Positions 47,299-56,579 of a stretch of DNA of 64,000 nt are shown here, piece after piece (position 1 is the first letter of the stretch; every line of letters begins with the position of its first letter). The DNA is from Morganella morganii (GTDB lineage: Bacteria; Pseudomonadota; Gammaproteobacteria; Enterobacterales; Enterobacteriaceae), in NCBI RefSeq assembly GCF_019242955.1, contig NZ_CP066129.1:186001-250000 (forward strand), given 5' to 3'. Both the position numbers and the translations under genes were made by a program. The notes below the pieces were generated by a model. The model was not told the origin of the DNA, did no database searches, and worked only from the letters and a program-made list of their open reading frames with translations.

Positions 47299-47310
47299 CA
47301 GGAGCGCACA

Positions 47311-48213
47311 ATGTCTGAGACGACAAATACTACCGTGACCCGCGCGCCTGAGCCGCTTTCCCCGCTGCGTGAATTCTGGCACTACTTCCGGCGCAATAAA
47401 GGCGCGCTGATCGGTCTGATTTATATCCTGGCGATGCTGCTGATCGCTGTTTTTGCCCCGCTGCTCGCCCCGCATCTGCCGGATGAGCAGTTCCGTGACC
47501 ATTTATTACAGCCGCCGGTCTGGCAGGAGGGTGGTTCATGGCAGTTTATTCTCGGTACTGATGATATCGGCCGCGATATTCTGTCACGCCTGATGTACGG
47601 TGCCCGGCTTTCACTGCTGGTCGGCTGTCTGGTGGTGGCGTTATCGCTGCTGCTGGGTGTGGTGATTGGTCTGGCGGCCGGGTATTTCGGCGGCTGGGTT
47701 GATGCTCTGATCATGCGTATCGTCGATATTATGCTGGCACTGCCGAGCCTGCTGCTGGCGCTGGTGCTGGTGGCGATTTTCGGCCCGTCGATTGTTAACG
47801 CCTCGCTGGCACTGACTTTTGTGGCACTGCCGCACTATATCCGTCTGACCCGCGCGGCGGTGCTGACGGAAGTGAGCCGTGACTATGTGACCGCCTCTGC
47901 GGTGGCGGGGGCAGGCCCGGTGCGCCAGATGTTTGTCAATATTCTGCCGAACTGTCTGGCACCGCTGATTGTGCAGGCATCGCTGGGTTTCTCCAACGCT
48001 ATTCTGGACATGGCAGCATTAGGTTTCCTCGGGATGGGCGCACAGCCGCCGACACCGGAGTGGGGAACCATGCTGTCCGATGTTTTACAGTTTACGCAAA
48101 GCGCGTGGTGGGTGGTGACCTTCCCGGGCCTGGCGATTTTACTGACGGTACTGGCGTTTAACCTGATGGGCGACGGATTGCGTGATGCCCTTGATCCTAA
48201 GCTTAAGCAGTAG
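47311..48213 (+). CDS. dppC: Dipeptide ABC transporter permease DppC
   Basis: A 300-residue permease (E. coli 300). Cytoplasmic N-terminus, first helix [24 protein letters not shown], the family block [27 protein letters not shown], and EAA loop [54 protein letters not shown] completes the OppC-type signature. It pairs with DppB. dppD starts 10 bases later. Confidence 0.97.
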   Translation: MSETTNTTVTRAPEPLSPLREFWHYFRRNKGALIGLIYILAMLLIAVFAPLLAPHLPDEQFRDHLLQPPVWQEGGSWQFILGTDDIGRDILSRLMYGARLSLLVGCLVVALSLLLGVVIGLAAGYFGGWVDALIMRIVDIMLALPSLLLALVLVAIFGPSIVNASLALTFVALPHYIRLTRAAVLTEVSRDYVTASAVAGAGPVRQMFVNILPNCLAPLIVQASLGFSNAILDMAALGFLGMGAQPPTPEWGTMLSDVLQFTQSAWWVVTFPGLAILLTVLAFNLMGDGLRDALDPKLKQ

Positions 48214-48223
48214 AGGTGCAGAC

Positions 48224-49207
48224 ATGGCGTTATTAACAGTTGATAAATTATCTGTTCACTTCGGTGAAAAAGAGATGCCATTCCGCGCCGTTGACCGGAT
48301 CAGTTATCAGGTTGAGGAAGGCGAGGTGCTCGGGATTGTCGGTGAATCCGGTTCCGGTAAATCCGTCAGTTCACTGGCGATTATGGGGCTGATTGATTTT
48401 CCGGGCCGTGTGATGGCGGAGAACCTGGAATTTGACGGCCGCCATCTGCTGACCATCTCAGAAAAAGAACGGCGCGAGCTGGTGGGTGCGGATGTGGCGA
48501 TGATTTTCCAGGATCCGATGACCAGCCTCAATCCCTGCTATACCGTGGGGTATCAGATTATGGAAGCCCTGAAAGTTCACCAGGGCGGCAACCGGAAAAC
48601 CCGGTTACAGCGGACTATCGATCTGCTGACACTGGTCGGTATCCCTGATCCGAAATCGCGGCTGGATGTGTATCCGCATCAGTTGTCCGGCGGGATGAGC
48701 CAGCGGGTGATGATTGCCATGGCGATAGCCTGCCGTCCGAAGCTGCTGATTGCGGATGAGCCGACAACGGCGCTGGATGTGACTATTCAGGCACAAATTA
48801 TTGAATTGCTTTTGGAATTGCAGCAGCAGGAAAACATGGCGCTGGTGCTGATCACCCATGACCTTGCGCTGGTGGCGGAAGCCGCTCATCACATTATTGT
48901 GATGTATGCGGGGCAGGTGGCGGAGTCCGGTAAGGCGTCGGATATCTTCCGCGCGCCGCGTCACCCGTATACTCAGGCGTTGTTACGGGCGCTGCCGGAA
49001 TTTGCCGGTAACAAGAGCCGGCTGGCATCACTGCCGGGCGTTGTGCCCGGAAAATATGACCGGCCGGAAGGCTGTCTGCTGAACCCGCGCTGTCCGTATG
49101 CCACGGATTTATGCCGCAGCACGGAACCGGAACTGCGTACTGTCGGGGCGCGTCAGGTGAAATGTCATACCCCGCTGGATGATGAAGGGAGACCGGGCCA
49201 TGAGTGA
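48224..49207 (+). CDS. dppD: Dipeptide ABC transporter ATPase DppD
   Basis: A 327-residue ATPase (E. coli 327). Walker A GESGSGKS near 41-48, signature LSGGMSQR, Walker [13 protein letters not shown], and the oligopeptide-family C-terminal extension with cysteines ([14 protein letters not shown]) that bind an iron-sulfur cluster in this family. ATG 48224 has an AGAGGTG ribosome site and matches the family start. The end overlaps dppF by 8 bases. Confidence 0.97.
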   Translation: MALLTVDKLSVHFGEKEMPFRAVDRISYQVEEGEVLGIVGESGSGKSVSSLAIMGLIDFPGRVMAENLEFDGRHLLTISEKERRELVGADVAMIFQDPMTSLNPCYTVGYQIMEALKVHQGGNRKTRLQRTIDLLTLVGIPDPKSRLDVYPHQLSGGMSQRVMIAMAIACRPKLLIADEPTTALDVTIQAQIIELLLELQQQENMALVLITHDLALVAEAAHHIIVMYAGQVAESGKASDIFRAPRHPYTQALLRALPEFAGNKSRLASLPGVVPGKYDRPEGCLLNPRCPYATDLCRSTEPELRTVGARQVKCHTPLDDEGRPGHE

Positions 49208-50198
49208 AACCACACAGCCTCTGTTACATGTCAGTGATCTGAAAAAATATTATCCGGTGAAAAAAGGTTTTTTCTCACCGGAACGGATGGTGAAAGCCCT
49301 TGACGGCGTATCTTTTGATCTGAACCGGGGAAAGACCCTGGCAGTGGTCGGGGAGTCCGGCTGCGGTAAATCGACACTCGGTCGTCTGCTGACCATGATT
49401 GAAAAACCGACCGGCGGGGAACTGTTTTATCAGGGGCAGGATCTGCTGGTGGCGGATAAACATGCGGAGAAACTGCGGCGGCAGAAAATTCAGATTGTGT
49501 TCCAGAACCCGTACGGTTCGCTCAATCCGCGTAAAAAAGTCGGGCAGATTCTGGAAGAGCCGCTGATTATCAACACATCACTCAGTGCGGCGGAGCGAAA
49601 AGAGAAGGTGCTGGCGATGATGGCGAAAGTCGGTCTGAAAACCGAACATTACAGCCGTTATCCGCATATGTTCTCCGGCGGTCAGCGCCAGCGTATTGCG
49701 ATTGCCCGGGGTCTGATGCTGGACCCGGATGTGGTGATTGCCGATGAGCCGGTATCGGCGCTGGATGTGTCAGTCCGTGCTCAGGTGCTGAATCTGATGA
49801 TGGATCTCCAGGATGAGCTGGGCTTGTCGTATGTGTTTATTTCGCATGATTTATCCGTGGTGGAGCATATCGCGGATGATGTGATGGTCATGTATCTGGG
49901 GCGTTGTGTGGAAAAAGGCACTAAAGCGCAGATTTTTGAGAATCCGCGCCATCCTTACACACAGGCATTGTTATCCGCAACACCACGGCTGAATCCGGCG
50001 CAGCGCCGCGAGCGGATAAAACTGACCGGTGAACTGCCGAGCCCGCTGAATCCGCCGCCGGGATGCGCTTTTGCCGCCCGCTGCCGTCATGCGTTCGGCA
50101 CCTGCACCCAGTTCCGCCCGGAGCTGAAATCCTACGGCGGACAGCTGATTGCCTGTTTTGCGGCGGACAGGGAAGAACAGGCAAAAACATCTGCATAA
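49200..50198 (+). CDS. dppF: Dipeptide ABC transporter ATPase DppF
   Basis: A 332-residue ATPase (E. coli 334). Walker [10 protein letters not shown], signature FSGGQRQR, Walker [12 protein letters not shown], and a C-terminal [15 protein letters not shown] cysteine motif. It forms a heterodimer with DppD to power dipeptide import. The ATG at 49200 overlaps the end of dppD, suggesting translational coupling. A strong terminator (50251-50282) ends the operon. Confidence 0.97.
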   Translation: MSETTQPLLHVSDLKKYYPVKKGFFSPERMVKALDGVSFDLNRGKTLAVVGESGCGKSTLGRLLTMIEKPTGGELFYQGQDLLVADKHAEKLRRQKIQIVFQNPYGSLNPRKKVGQILEEPLIINTSLSAAERKEKVLAMMAKVGLKTEHYSRYPHMFSGGQRQRIAIARGLMLDPDVVIADEPVSALDVSVRAQVLNLMMDLQDELGLSYVFISHDLSVVEHIADDVMVMYLGRCVEKGTKAQIFENPRHPYTQALLSATPRLNPAQRRERIKLTGELPSPLNPPPGCAFAARCRHAFGTCTQFRPELKSYGGQLIACFAADREEQAKTSA

Positions 50199-50250
50199 CA
50201 TTCTGTTTTACCGGAAATTACAGAAAAATATGTTTTAACTGAACACAAAC

Positions 50251-50282
50251 AGCGATAATGGAGGGCTCCGTTATCGCTTTTT
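50251..50282 (+). terminator. Terminator of the dpp operon
   Basis: Stem agcgataatgga/tccgttatcgct (12 pairs, one G-T wobble) with a gggc loop, then a T-run. Confidence 0.9.
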
Positions 50283-50388
50283 GCTGTCTGAGGGGTGAGA
50301 TTAGATCAGCACAAAGCATAATGATGACGTATAATCACTGCGTACGACGAAAGATGTGATAACTGAATTGTAACGAAAGGCGTGGAAT

Positions 50389-51096
50389 ATGCGTGTAAAA
50401 GTCAGAAAGTCACTGACTATCAAACAGATGTCAGTTGTCGCTGCGGTGACTTTGGTGACTATCGCACTTTTTATGACGCTTCTGTTATCACATCTGATAC
50501 AACAGCGAAAAGCGGATTACATTAATCAGCTTTATAACTCGTCAGTACAGGTCAGGAAACCGCTGGCAGATGCTTTGTTAGGGTCAGATTTAAACGCTGT
50601 AAAATCGACGCTGATAACATTACGGGCCAGCGGGATTTTAGGACGCGCGATTGTGATGACGCCGGAAAATGTTCAGGTGATAAGCCTGGATTTTGCCACA
50701 CACCGTCCTATTCCCGGCGCAGCAAAAATGATTTTCGGGATACCGGTTGAAATTCAGGTGCCGCTTTACGCTTACGGCGTGGCACATACCGGGAAACCCC
50801 CGCAGGGTTATCTCATTCTTCAGGTGGATGATAACCGCATATACCACTTCGCGATGAATATCGTGGCACTGATGGTGACCAGTTATCTGTTACTGGCACT
50901 GGTGCTGGTGATCGCAATAAGCTGGTGTATTAACCGCCTGATCGTGCGGCCGCTGCGTAATATGGCCTGTGAACTGAACAGTGATGAGCCTGCGGAGCAG
51001 CTCAGTTGTTCGGCATATCATGAGGATGATGAACTCGGTTTGCTGGCGAAGGGGTACCGGAACCAGGTGAACAAACATAAATCAGGGTCATCATAA
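50389..51096 (+). CDS. Truncated HmsP/PdeK-like sensor protein (no GGDEF or EAL domain)
   Basis: A 235-residue inner-membrane protein. Two membrane helices (about 14-36 and 165-187) flank a periplasmic domain of about 125 residues; a HAMP-like segment follows (ISWCINRLIVRPLRNMACEL) and then YHEDDELGLLAKGYRNQ. This order and wording closely resemble the N-terminal third of HmsP/YhjK (PdeK), a c-di-GMP phosphodiesterase. That protein continues with GGDEF and EAL domains (about 400 more residues), which are absent here; the frame stops soon after and nothing recognisable follows before 51260. The neighbour is yhjJ, near yhjK in E. coli too. It may be a degraded gene or a retained signal-input protein without an enzyme. 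Confidence 0.7.
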   Translation: MRVKVRKSLTIKQMSVVAAVTLVTIALFMTLLLSHLIQQRKADYINQLYNSSVQVRKPLADALLGSDLNAVKSTLITLRASGILGRAIVMTPENVQVISLDFATHRPIPGAAKMIFGIPVEIQVPLYAYGVAHTGKPPQGYLILQVDDNRIYHFAMNIVALMVTSYLLLALVLVIAISWCINRLIVRPLRNMACELNSDEPAEQLSCSAYHEDDELGLLAKGYRNQVNKHKSGSS

Positions 51097-51259
51097 AACT
51101 TCCCGGACGGTTTGCTGTCTAAACCCAGACGAATCAAAGGGACGTCCCGGAAGCCGGTCAGTTTTGCCTGTGCGTATCGTCTGACATAGCAGTATTTCCG
51201 GCATCAGTGGTAAACCTCAGAAGAAGGCATACCAGGGATTCATATTAAAAGAGGTTAGC

Positions 51260-52936
51260 ATGCAACGCTCTTATTTACGTGTTTTACTCGGTGGCGTCCT
51301 GATTGCCGTCACATCTCAGTTACACGCAGAAGCTCTGCAGCCGGACCCTGCATGGCAGCAGGGGAAACTGGCAAACGGATTCAGCTGGCAGTTGCTTCAG
51401 ACGCCACAACGCCCGAATGATCGTATTCAGATGCGTCTTTCTGTTCAGACCGGCTCCATGATGGAAAAACCGGCTGAAAAAGGGTTTGCTTATCTCATTC
51501 CGAAAGTGGTTATGTTCAACAGTCAGAGCCTGAACACACAGCAGTTATCTAACCTGCTGCGTAACGGGATCAGCCCGGATATGCCACTGCCGCCGGCGAT
51601 TGTTTCTTATGATTTCACACTTTATAACCTGAGCCTGCCGAATAATAATCCGGAGGTGCTGAAAGCGGCACTGAGCTGGATGGCGGATGTCTCCGGTCAC
51701 GGAATTTTTAATCAGGAAACCGTTGCCGCCGCTCTGGCCGCACCGGATTCACCTGTCGCCACCTATCCGCCGAATATCAATGATCCTATCTGGCGCGCCC
51801 GGATAAAAGGCACCACTCTGCAGGGGTTTGACCCGGTGCCGCCGCCTGCGGGAAAAATTGATATCGAAGCGCTGAGTAACTTCTATCAGCGCTGGTACAC
51901 GCCGGATATGGCGACACTGTATGTCGCCGGCCCGGTTGATAAACGTGCGCTGGAAGAGGGTATCAGCAAAGCATTCGGTTCCCTGGAAGGCAAACGTCAG
52001 GCACCGGTCAGTGTGGCCACACTGCCGCGGATGAAACCGCGCTCAGTCCATGCCGTAAATGAAAACCAGAAAGACGACATGCTGGCACTGGTCTGGGATC
52101 TGAACTGGTCTTCTGTCAAAGATTCGGAGGCACTGAACCGTTACTGGTTAAATGACCTTGCCCGCGAAGCAATTTTCGGTTCATTACAGCAGGGCATCGG
52201 CAGGAAAAATGAAAAATTCATGGCGATGAACATGGATTGCCGGATGCAGTACCAGCGTGCCAGTTGCATGCTCAGCCTGCGTGCACCGAATGAAAAAATG
52301 CCGGGGATTGTTCCGGAGCTGGCGGGTGAACTCGCTGTTCTGAAAGAGAAAGGTATTTCTGCGGAGAATTTCAATGCTCTGATTGCCATGAAACAGGCCC
52401 AGCTTCAGCAGCTGTTTGCTATCTATGCCCGTACCACCAGCGATATTCTGATCAACCAGCGTCTGATGTCCCAGCAGAGTAATATCATTGATATTCCGCC
52501 GGAACAGTATCAGCGTCTGCGTCAGGCATTTCTGAATAACCTGACACCGGAAGTTCTGAATACCGAAATTCATGCGATTTTAGAGCAGGATACCGCATTC
52601 TTCTTTACTCAGCCTAAAGGCGAGACAGAAATGAATGTGGATCAGCTGCGCGCGCAGTTTGATAAGATAATGCATCCGGAGAAAGCCGTTGCAGCGGCGG
52701 AAAAACAGGCTGCGGCTGATGCCGAACTGGCTGAAAAAGCTGCTGCGGAAAAGGCAGCGGCAGAGAAAGCCGCAGCAGAGCAGGCTAAAGCACAGGCAGT
52801 AACCCCGGAGGCAGCAGAGCCGTCACCGGCGGTGAAACCGGCAGCACCGGTTCAGGCTCCGGCTAAAAAAGGCGGGCAAAACGGTAATACCGAGCCACCG
52901 GCGGCAGATAATAACACCGACGGTGTCAGTGCCTGA
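51260..52936 (+). CDS. yhjJ: Inactive M16 peptidase-like periplasmic protein YhjJ
   Basis: A 558-residue secreted protein homologous to E. coli YhjJ. Signal peptide ending LHAEA, then ALQPDPAWQQGKLANGFSWQLLQTPQRP, nearly the same as YhjJ. It has the fold pattern of M16 (insulinase) peptidases, but the zinc motif HxxEH is missing: the site reads EKGFAYLIPKVV. It is therefore probably not a protease. The C-terminal 100 residues are Ala/Glu/Lys-rich (repeats of EKAAAEKAAAE), a likely long helix, then a Pro-rich tail. E. coli YhjJ ends earlier. Role unknown. Confidence 0.88.
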   Translation: MQRSYLRVLLGGVLIAVTSQLHAEALQPDPAWQQGKLANGFSWQLLQTPQRPNDRIQMRLSVQTGSMMEKPAEKGFAYLIPKVVMFNSQSLNTQQLSNLLRNGISPDMPLPPAIVSYDFTLYNLSLPNNNPEVLKAALSWMADVSGHGIFNQETVAAALAAPDSPVATYPPNINDPIWRARIKGTTLQGFDPVPPPAGKIDIEALSNFYQRWYTPDMATLYVAGPVDKRALEEGISKAFGSLEGKRQAPVSVATLPRMKPRSVHAVNENQKDDMLALVWDLNWSSVKDSEALNRYWLNDLAREAIFGSLQQGIGRKNEKFMAMNMDCRMQYQRASCMLSLRAPNEKMPGIVPELAGELAVLKEKGISAENFNALIAMKQAQLQQLFAIYARTTSDILINQRLMSQQSNIIDIPPEQYQRLRQAFLNNLTPEVLNTEIHAILEQDTAFFFTQPKGETEMNVDQLRAQFDKIMHPEKAVAAAEKQAAADAELAEKAAAEKAAAEKAAAEQAKAQAVTPEAAEPSPAVKPAAPVQAPAKKGGQNGNTEPPAADNNTDGVSA

Positions 52937-52958
52937 ATTTGGTAACGATATGAAATAA

Positions 52959-53150
52959 AAGGGTATCTGAAAGATACCCTTCAGGCCGTTGCCAAACCCG
53001 CAGGGGTTGGCGACGACCGACAGAGGTTGTAAAAAATAAACCAGGAAAATCAATTTATTGATTTTCGACTGATAACACAAAGCAGGAAAAACCACGTTTT
53101 ATCCTGCTTTGTCAGCAATCTCAAGGGTATCTGTAAGATACCCTTTTTTT
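52959..53150 (+). repeat. Duplicated terminator hairpin flanking a structured insert, downstream of yhjJ
   Basis: Hairpin A at 52959-52981 and hairpin B at 53123-53145 have the same stem (aagggtatct/agataccctt) and differ by one loop base (gaa, gta). Only B has a long T-run, so B is the working plus-strand terminator. The 141 bases between contain three more hairpins: an imperfect gccaaaccc/ggggttggc near 52991-53011, gaaaatcaa/ttgattttc near 53045-53066, and acaaagcagga/tcctgctttgt near 53077-53112. No gene is seen. The layout parallels the element at 22848-23057. Confidence 0.75.
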
Positions 53151-53154
53151 ATGA

Positions 53155-54183
53155 CTATTCATCGTCCTGACACAAGCTGCTTTCCAGCAGATTCATCAGC
53201 CACGGCCGGGTATCCCGGTTATTCACAAATCCCGCCGCCGCAATTTTTTTCTGCGGGTGATAATAAGCGGCGGTTCCCCAGAATCCCAAATGATACCAGA
53301 GCGTCTGCCCGTCCCGCTCTGTGACCATCACACCGCAACGGTACTCTTCCGCACCGTCATGGCTGCCTTGTTTCATCATGATTTCAAGGGTTTCCGGTTT
53401 ATCAAAAATACGTCCCTCAAACAAATTCGCCATAAAAACGGCGAGGGCGCTTACGGACATAATCAGCCCGCCGCCGCCCCAAAGATCCATTGTCGGGCTG
53501 ATGGTATCCCCGTCGGTATTGCCGAGATACTGATGTGCCCGCGGCGGAAGACCGGCCGGGACCGGTTCTTCCAGTTCCCAGTAAGCGGAGCCCATGCCCG
53601 GCATATCAAAGCGCAGCAACTGCCGGACAGCCTGTGCCAGCGGCAGCTGTGTGACCCGCTCAATAATATCCCCCAAAAGCAGATATCCGGTATCAGAATA
53701 CAGATAACAAAGACCCGGTTTCATCAGCGGATAACCCCGGCTGACATACAGGCGGATCTGTTCATCCCGTGTCCAGAGGTGCCCCGGGTCAGCCAGTACG
53801 TCGCGGATATATTTTTCATCAGCATGGTCATACAGCCCGCTGCTGTGACTGAGCAGATGCAGTACGGTGATGGCGTTCAGATCATAACCCGCCTCTGTCA
53901 GCCTGCGGACATACTGCGGGGAAAGCAGTGGTGCGACAGGTGAACTGAGACTGAGTTTCTGCTGTTCATACAGGCGCAATACTGCCGCTGCCGTAAAGGT
54001 TTTGGTATTGCTGGCGATCCGCACCGGGGTATCCGGTGTGACCGGTGTGCTGTCGTGTTTGCTCAGCCCGCCGTGTGCTGCTCCGTCCGGAAGGTCACAA
54101 CCTGCACCGGTGAAGTAAAATGCCGTGGCAAAACCTTCCGGCTGAACATCCTGTAACAGGGCTGACAAATTTCGTACCGGCAT
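53155..54183 (-). CDS. Serine hydrolase, class C beta-lactamase-like (no signal peptide)
   Basis: A 342-residue member of the beta-lactamase/D-Ala-D-Ala carboxypeptidase-like family. The nucleophile motif SxxK is SNTK (58-61), the tyrosine motif is YSD (162-164), and HLGFWGT near the C-terminus is in the place of the KTG triad. No signal peptide is present, so it is probably a cytosolic esterase or peptidase and not an antibiotic-degrading AmpC. The stop of the tautomerase gene is 2 bases before this start, so the two are co-transcribed. Substrate unknown. Confidence 0.85.
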   Translation of the reverse strand: MPVRNLSALLQDVQPEGFATAFYFTGAGCDLPDGAAHGGLSKHDSTPVTPDTPVRIASNTKTFTAAAVLRLYEQQKLSLSSPVAPLLSPQYVRRLTEAGYDLNAITVLHLLSHSSGLYDHADEKYIRDVLADPGHLWTRDEQIRLYVSRGYPLMKPGLCYLYSDTGYLLLGDIIERVTQLPLAQAVRQLLRFDMPGMGSAYWELEEPVPAGLPPRAHQYLGNTDGDTISPTMDLWGGGGLIMSVSALAVFMANLFEGRIFDKPETLEIMMKQGSHDGAEEYRCGVMVTERDGQTLWYHLGFWGTAAYYHPQKKIAAAGFVNNRDTRPWLMNLLESSLCQDDE

Positions 54184-54185
54184 GA

Positions 54186-54392
54186 TTATTTCTTCGCACC
54201 GGCGCGCAGTTTTGTCACGGTCTGCCCGCCGACACCCCAGTTGTCGGTTTCCACCTCATCAATAATCACAAAAGTTGAGGCCGGATTTTTCCCCAGCACA
54301 TCAACGAGTAATTGTGTGGCACCTTCAATCAGTTTTTGTTTTTGTTCTGCGGTCGCACCCTCTTTGGTGATGCGGATATTGATGAATGGCAT
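54186..54392 (-). CDS. 4-oxalocrotonate tautomerase family enzyme
   Basis: A 68-residue protein beginning MPFINIRITKEGATAEQKQKLIEGATQLLVDVLGKNP. Pro2 becomes the N-terminal catalytic base after Met removal, and FVIIDEVETDNWGVGG matches the family. It forms small oligomers that tautomerise keto-enol substrates. It is the upstream partner of the serine hydrolase in a two-gene operon; the substrate is unknown. Confidence 0.9.
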   Translation of the reverse strand: MPFINIRITKEGATAEQKQKLIEGATQLLVDVLGKNPASTFVIIDEVETDNWGVGGQTVTKLRAGAKK

Positions 54393-54499
54393 AGTGACTC
54401 CTGATAGATGTGTTGGTCTGCAACTGTCTGAATATCAGCCGGTAACGGTTCAGTATCCGTTACACTGACTGATATTCATACCATATTGCAGCCAAAATC

Positions 54500-55492
54500 T
54501 CAGGCGGTTTTATTTTTTTGGATGTCAGTCGCAATCCAGGCAGCAGAAAAGAGGATCAGCCGCGCGAAGAAATAGAAAAAGGCCATCAGCCCGATAACAG
54601 AACCAAATGCGGCACCGGACGGGGAAGCCGCCATATTCGGCAGCAGCCAGGTCATAATGGTTTTCAGGATCTCAAACCCGATCGCGGCCAGCAGCGTGCC
54701 TTTCAGCAGTGATTTGCGGTTCAGCTTCATCCGCGGCAGTATCCAGAGAATCCAGGTAAACAGCAGATAGTTGGCGAGGATAGAGATTGTCAGGCCGATT
54801 GCCGTCCAGGCGGGACGCAGCCACTCAATTGCATCCAGGCCGAGAAACGCGACAATCCGGGCCTGAGCGGCACCGGCAATAGATGTCAGGGACAGGGTGA
54901 CCACCAGCGCCACCAGCAGGCCGATCAGCGCCAGGAAATCGCGCAGATAGCGCAGGAACATATTTTCTTTCACTTCAATATCCGGCTCCCACTGGTCGTG
55001 GTATTGCGCACGGATAGCCATCCGCAGATTACCCACCCAGTTCACCCCCGAATAGAGAGCCAGCGCCAGACCGGTTAACCCGACCGTCGCACGCTGGCGG
55101 ATAGCGGTATCAATGCTGCGCTCAATGGTGCCGGCGAGTGTCGGATCGCTGATACTGTTGGCAACACCGCGGATAAGCCGGGTCAGCAGCTCCGGATTGA
55201 AGGCCAGCACATAACCGGCGGCGGCAAAAGAGACCATCAGAATAGGGATCATGGATAAAAACGAGAAATAGGTAATCGCTGCACCGAACGGGCTGCCCAT
55301 TCTGTCATTAAAGCGGGTTGCTGTGCGGATCAGATGAGCAATAAACGGAATATTGCGGATATAATTTCCGGCTTTCACACTCCATTTCAGGGCTTTTTTT
55401 CCCTGTTTTATCCCTTCATCAAAATTCTTCCGCAGGGGTTTTAATGATGATGTGCTGTTGTCATCTTCCGGTGTGTCGTGTTCCCGGGTCAT
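54500..55492 (-). CDS. yhjD: Inner-membrane protein YhjD (BrkB/YihY family)
   Basis: A 330-residue polytopic protein with six hydrophobic segments in the YihY/BrkB domain (about 65-320). PFIAHLIRTATRFNDRMGSPFGAAITYFSFLSMIPILMVSFAAAGYVLA and the C-terminal SPSGAAFGSVIGLMAFFYFFARLILFSAAWIATD are almost the same as E. coli YhjD. Gain-of-function alleles of yhjD in E. coli bypass the need for the Kdo part of lipopolysaccharide, which suggests a role in lipid movement. The N-terminus is hydrophilic and acidic. Confidence 0.93.
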   Translation of the reverse strand: MTREHDTPEDDNSTSSLKPLRKNFDEGIKQGKKALKWSVKAGNYIRNIPFIAHLIRTATRFNDRMGSPFGAAITYFSFLSMIPILMVSFAAAGYVLAFNPELLTRLIRGVANSISDPTLAGTIERSIDTAIRQRATVGLTGLALALYSGVNWVGNLRMAIRAQYHDQWEPDIEVKENMFLRYLRDFLALIGLLVALVVTLSLTSIAGAAQARIVAFLGLDAIEWLRPAWTAIGLTISILANYLLFTWILWILPRMKLNRKSLLKGTLLAAIGFEILKTIMTWLLPNMAASPSGAAFGSVIGLMAFFYFFARLILFSAAWIATDIQKNKTA

Positions 55493-55693
55493 GTATCCTC
55501 GCTTGTTCGGAAATTGATTCCGTTTAAGTTTACTACAGGACTAACCGGATGAACAATTCAGGCTCTGACCGGAACCGGATATAACCGGCTTCAGAATTTA
55601 CCGATTGATTAACAGGGATAATAATATGTAATTAATCAGCGTATTAGCGCTTAAAACAATTAATTAAATATCACCTTATAATGTGTTCATAAT

Positions 55694-56143
55694 ATGAATA
55701 ATAAATGTGTTTTTTTCCGTAATAACAGGAAAAAGAATCTCTCTTTTCTGATGCTTATTATTCCGTTGTTTATCACCGGATGTGTTTATAAACCCGAAGG
55801 GCCGTATTTACCGGCACAAGTCATGGTTGTTTCAGATCAGGTCTGTCTGCTGATCCGTCCGCAGGGAGATGAAAAAATTATCCGGCTGGATATTAATGAG
55901 ATCGGCAGTGTGAATAAACGTCTTTTAACACAGACTTTTACTCCGGAACAGTCTGCTGTCAGCCGGGGACACTGTATTTCAACGCAAAATTATCCTTTCC
56001 GGAGCGGTTATGCTTATACGGCGCTGATAACTGTCGGGTCAGAGATTCAGCGCCGTCTGAATATTCACCCCGGAACACGAAATTTTGAAATCCGTTTTCA
56101 TCTGACAAATTATTTTGGCGGGTTAAAAGCAACCGAAATTTAA
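55694..56143 (+). CDS. Orphan periplasmic lipoprotein (possible T6SS-immunity-like)
   Basis: A 149-residue lipoprotein. A basic N-terminus (FFRNNRKKNLS), a hydrophobic segment and the lipobox ITGC (Cys near 30) are clear. The mature part is mainly beta, with a Cys pair (QVCLLIRPQGD and GHCIST). The arrangement resembles small enterobacterial lipoproteins often annotated as putative type VI secretion immunity lipoproteins, but no effector gene is adjacent, so this is a guess. It has its own AT-rich upstream region, and by eye its coding sequence is more AT-rich than its neighbours. Confidence 0.6.
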   Translation: MNNKCVFFRNNRKKNLSFLMLIIPLFITGCVYKPEGPYLPAQVMVVSDQVCLLIRPQGDEKIIRLDINEIGSVNKRLLTQTFTPEQSAVSRGHCISTQNYPFRSGYAYTALITVGSEIQRRLNIHPGTRNFEIRFHLTNYFGGLKATEI

Positions 56144-56189
56144 CCGCGCCTGCCGGTTTTTATTTTCAAAAAAACCGGCAGCGGTGTTA

Positions 56190-56579
56190 TCACTTTAATA
56201 ATGTGTCCAGTTCTGCCTGCGCTTCTTTTAATTCCGCTTCGGCTTCGGCCAGTTTTCGTTCGCGTTTGGCAATCTTACTGATATCACCTTTATCAACGGC
56301 TTTCTGTAAATCCGCTTTGCGCTCAGCGACTTCTTTTGTCCGGTCGCTGACTTCATCACGGGCATCATTACGCAGACTGTTTGGTGTGCAGTAAGTATTT
56401 ACATTCTGCAAAGCCCGCTCCAGCCCCTGCACCCGGTGTGTGTTGCCGTGTGCTTTGGCATAGCTGATCTGCTCCTGAATTTTGCTCTTTTTGATATCAC
56501 AGCCATTCTGCGCACTCAGTGCGGAGGTGCTTACCAGTAATGTTCCCAGTGCCAGAACGGCAGTTGTAAAACGTGTCAT
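56190..56579 (-). CDS. DUF1090 periplasmic protein (YqjC-like)
   Basis: A 129-residue secreted protein: signal peptide ending TSALSA, then the DUF1090 pattern CDIKKSKIQEQISYAKAHGNTHRVQGLERALQNV with a second Cys (YCT). A long charged coiled coil follows (EVAERKADLQKAVDKGDISKIAKRERKLAEAEAELKEAQAEL). It resembles E. coli YqjC. ATG 56579 has a GAGGTAA ribosome site, better than the frame's first ATG at 56609. Function unknown; stress induction is reported for family members in other bacteria. Confidence 0.85.
   Translation of the reverse strand: MTRFTTAVLALGTLLVSTSALSAQNGCDIKKSKIQEQISYAKAHGNTHRVQGLERALQNVNTYCTPNSLRNDARDEVSDRTKEVAERKADLQKAVDKGDISKIAKRERKLAEAEAELKEAQAELDTLLK

Noticed and set aside
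53155-54183. AmpC beta-lactamase
   Set aside because: The SxxK and YSD motifs are there, but there is no signal peptide, the KTG triad is replaced by HLG, and the sequence is unlike class C resistance enzymes.
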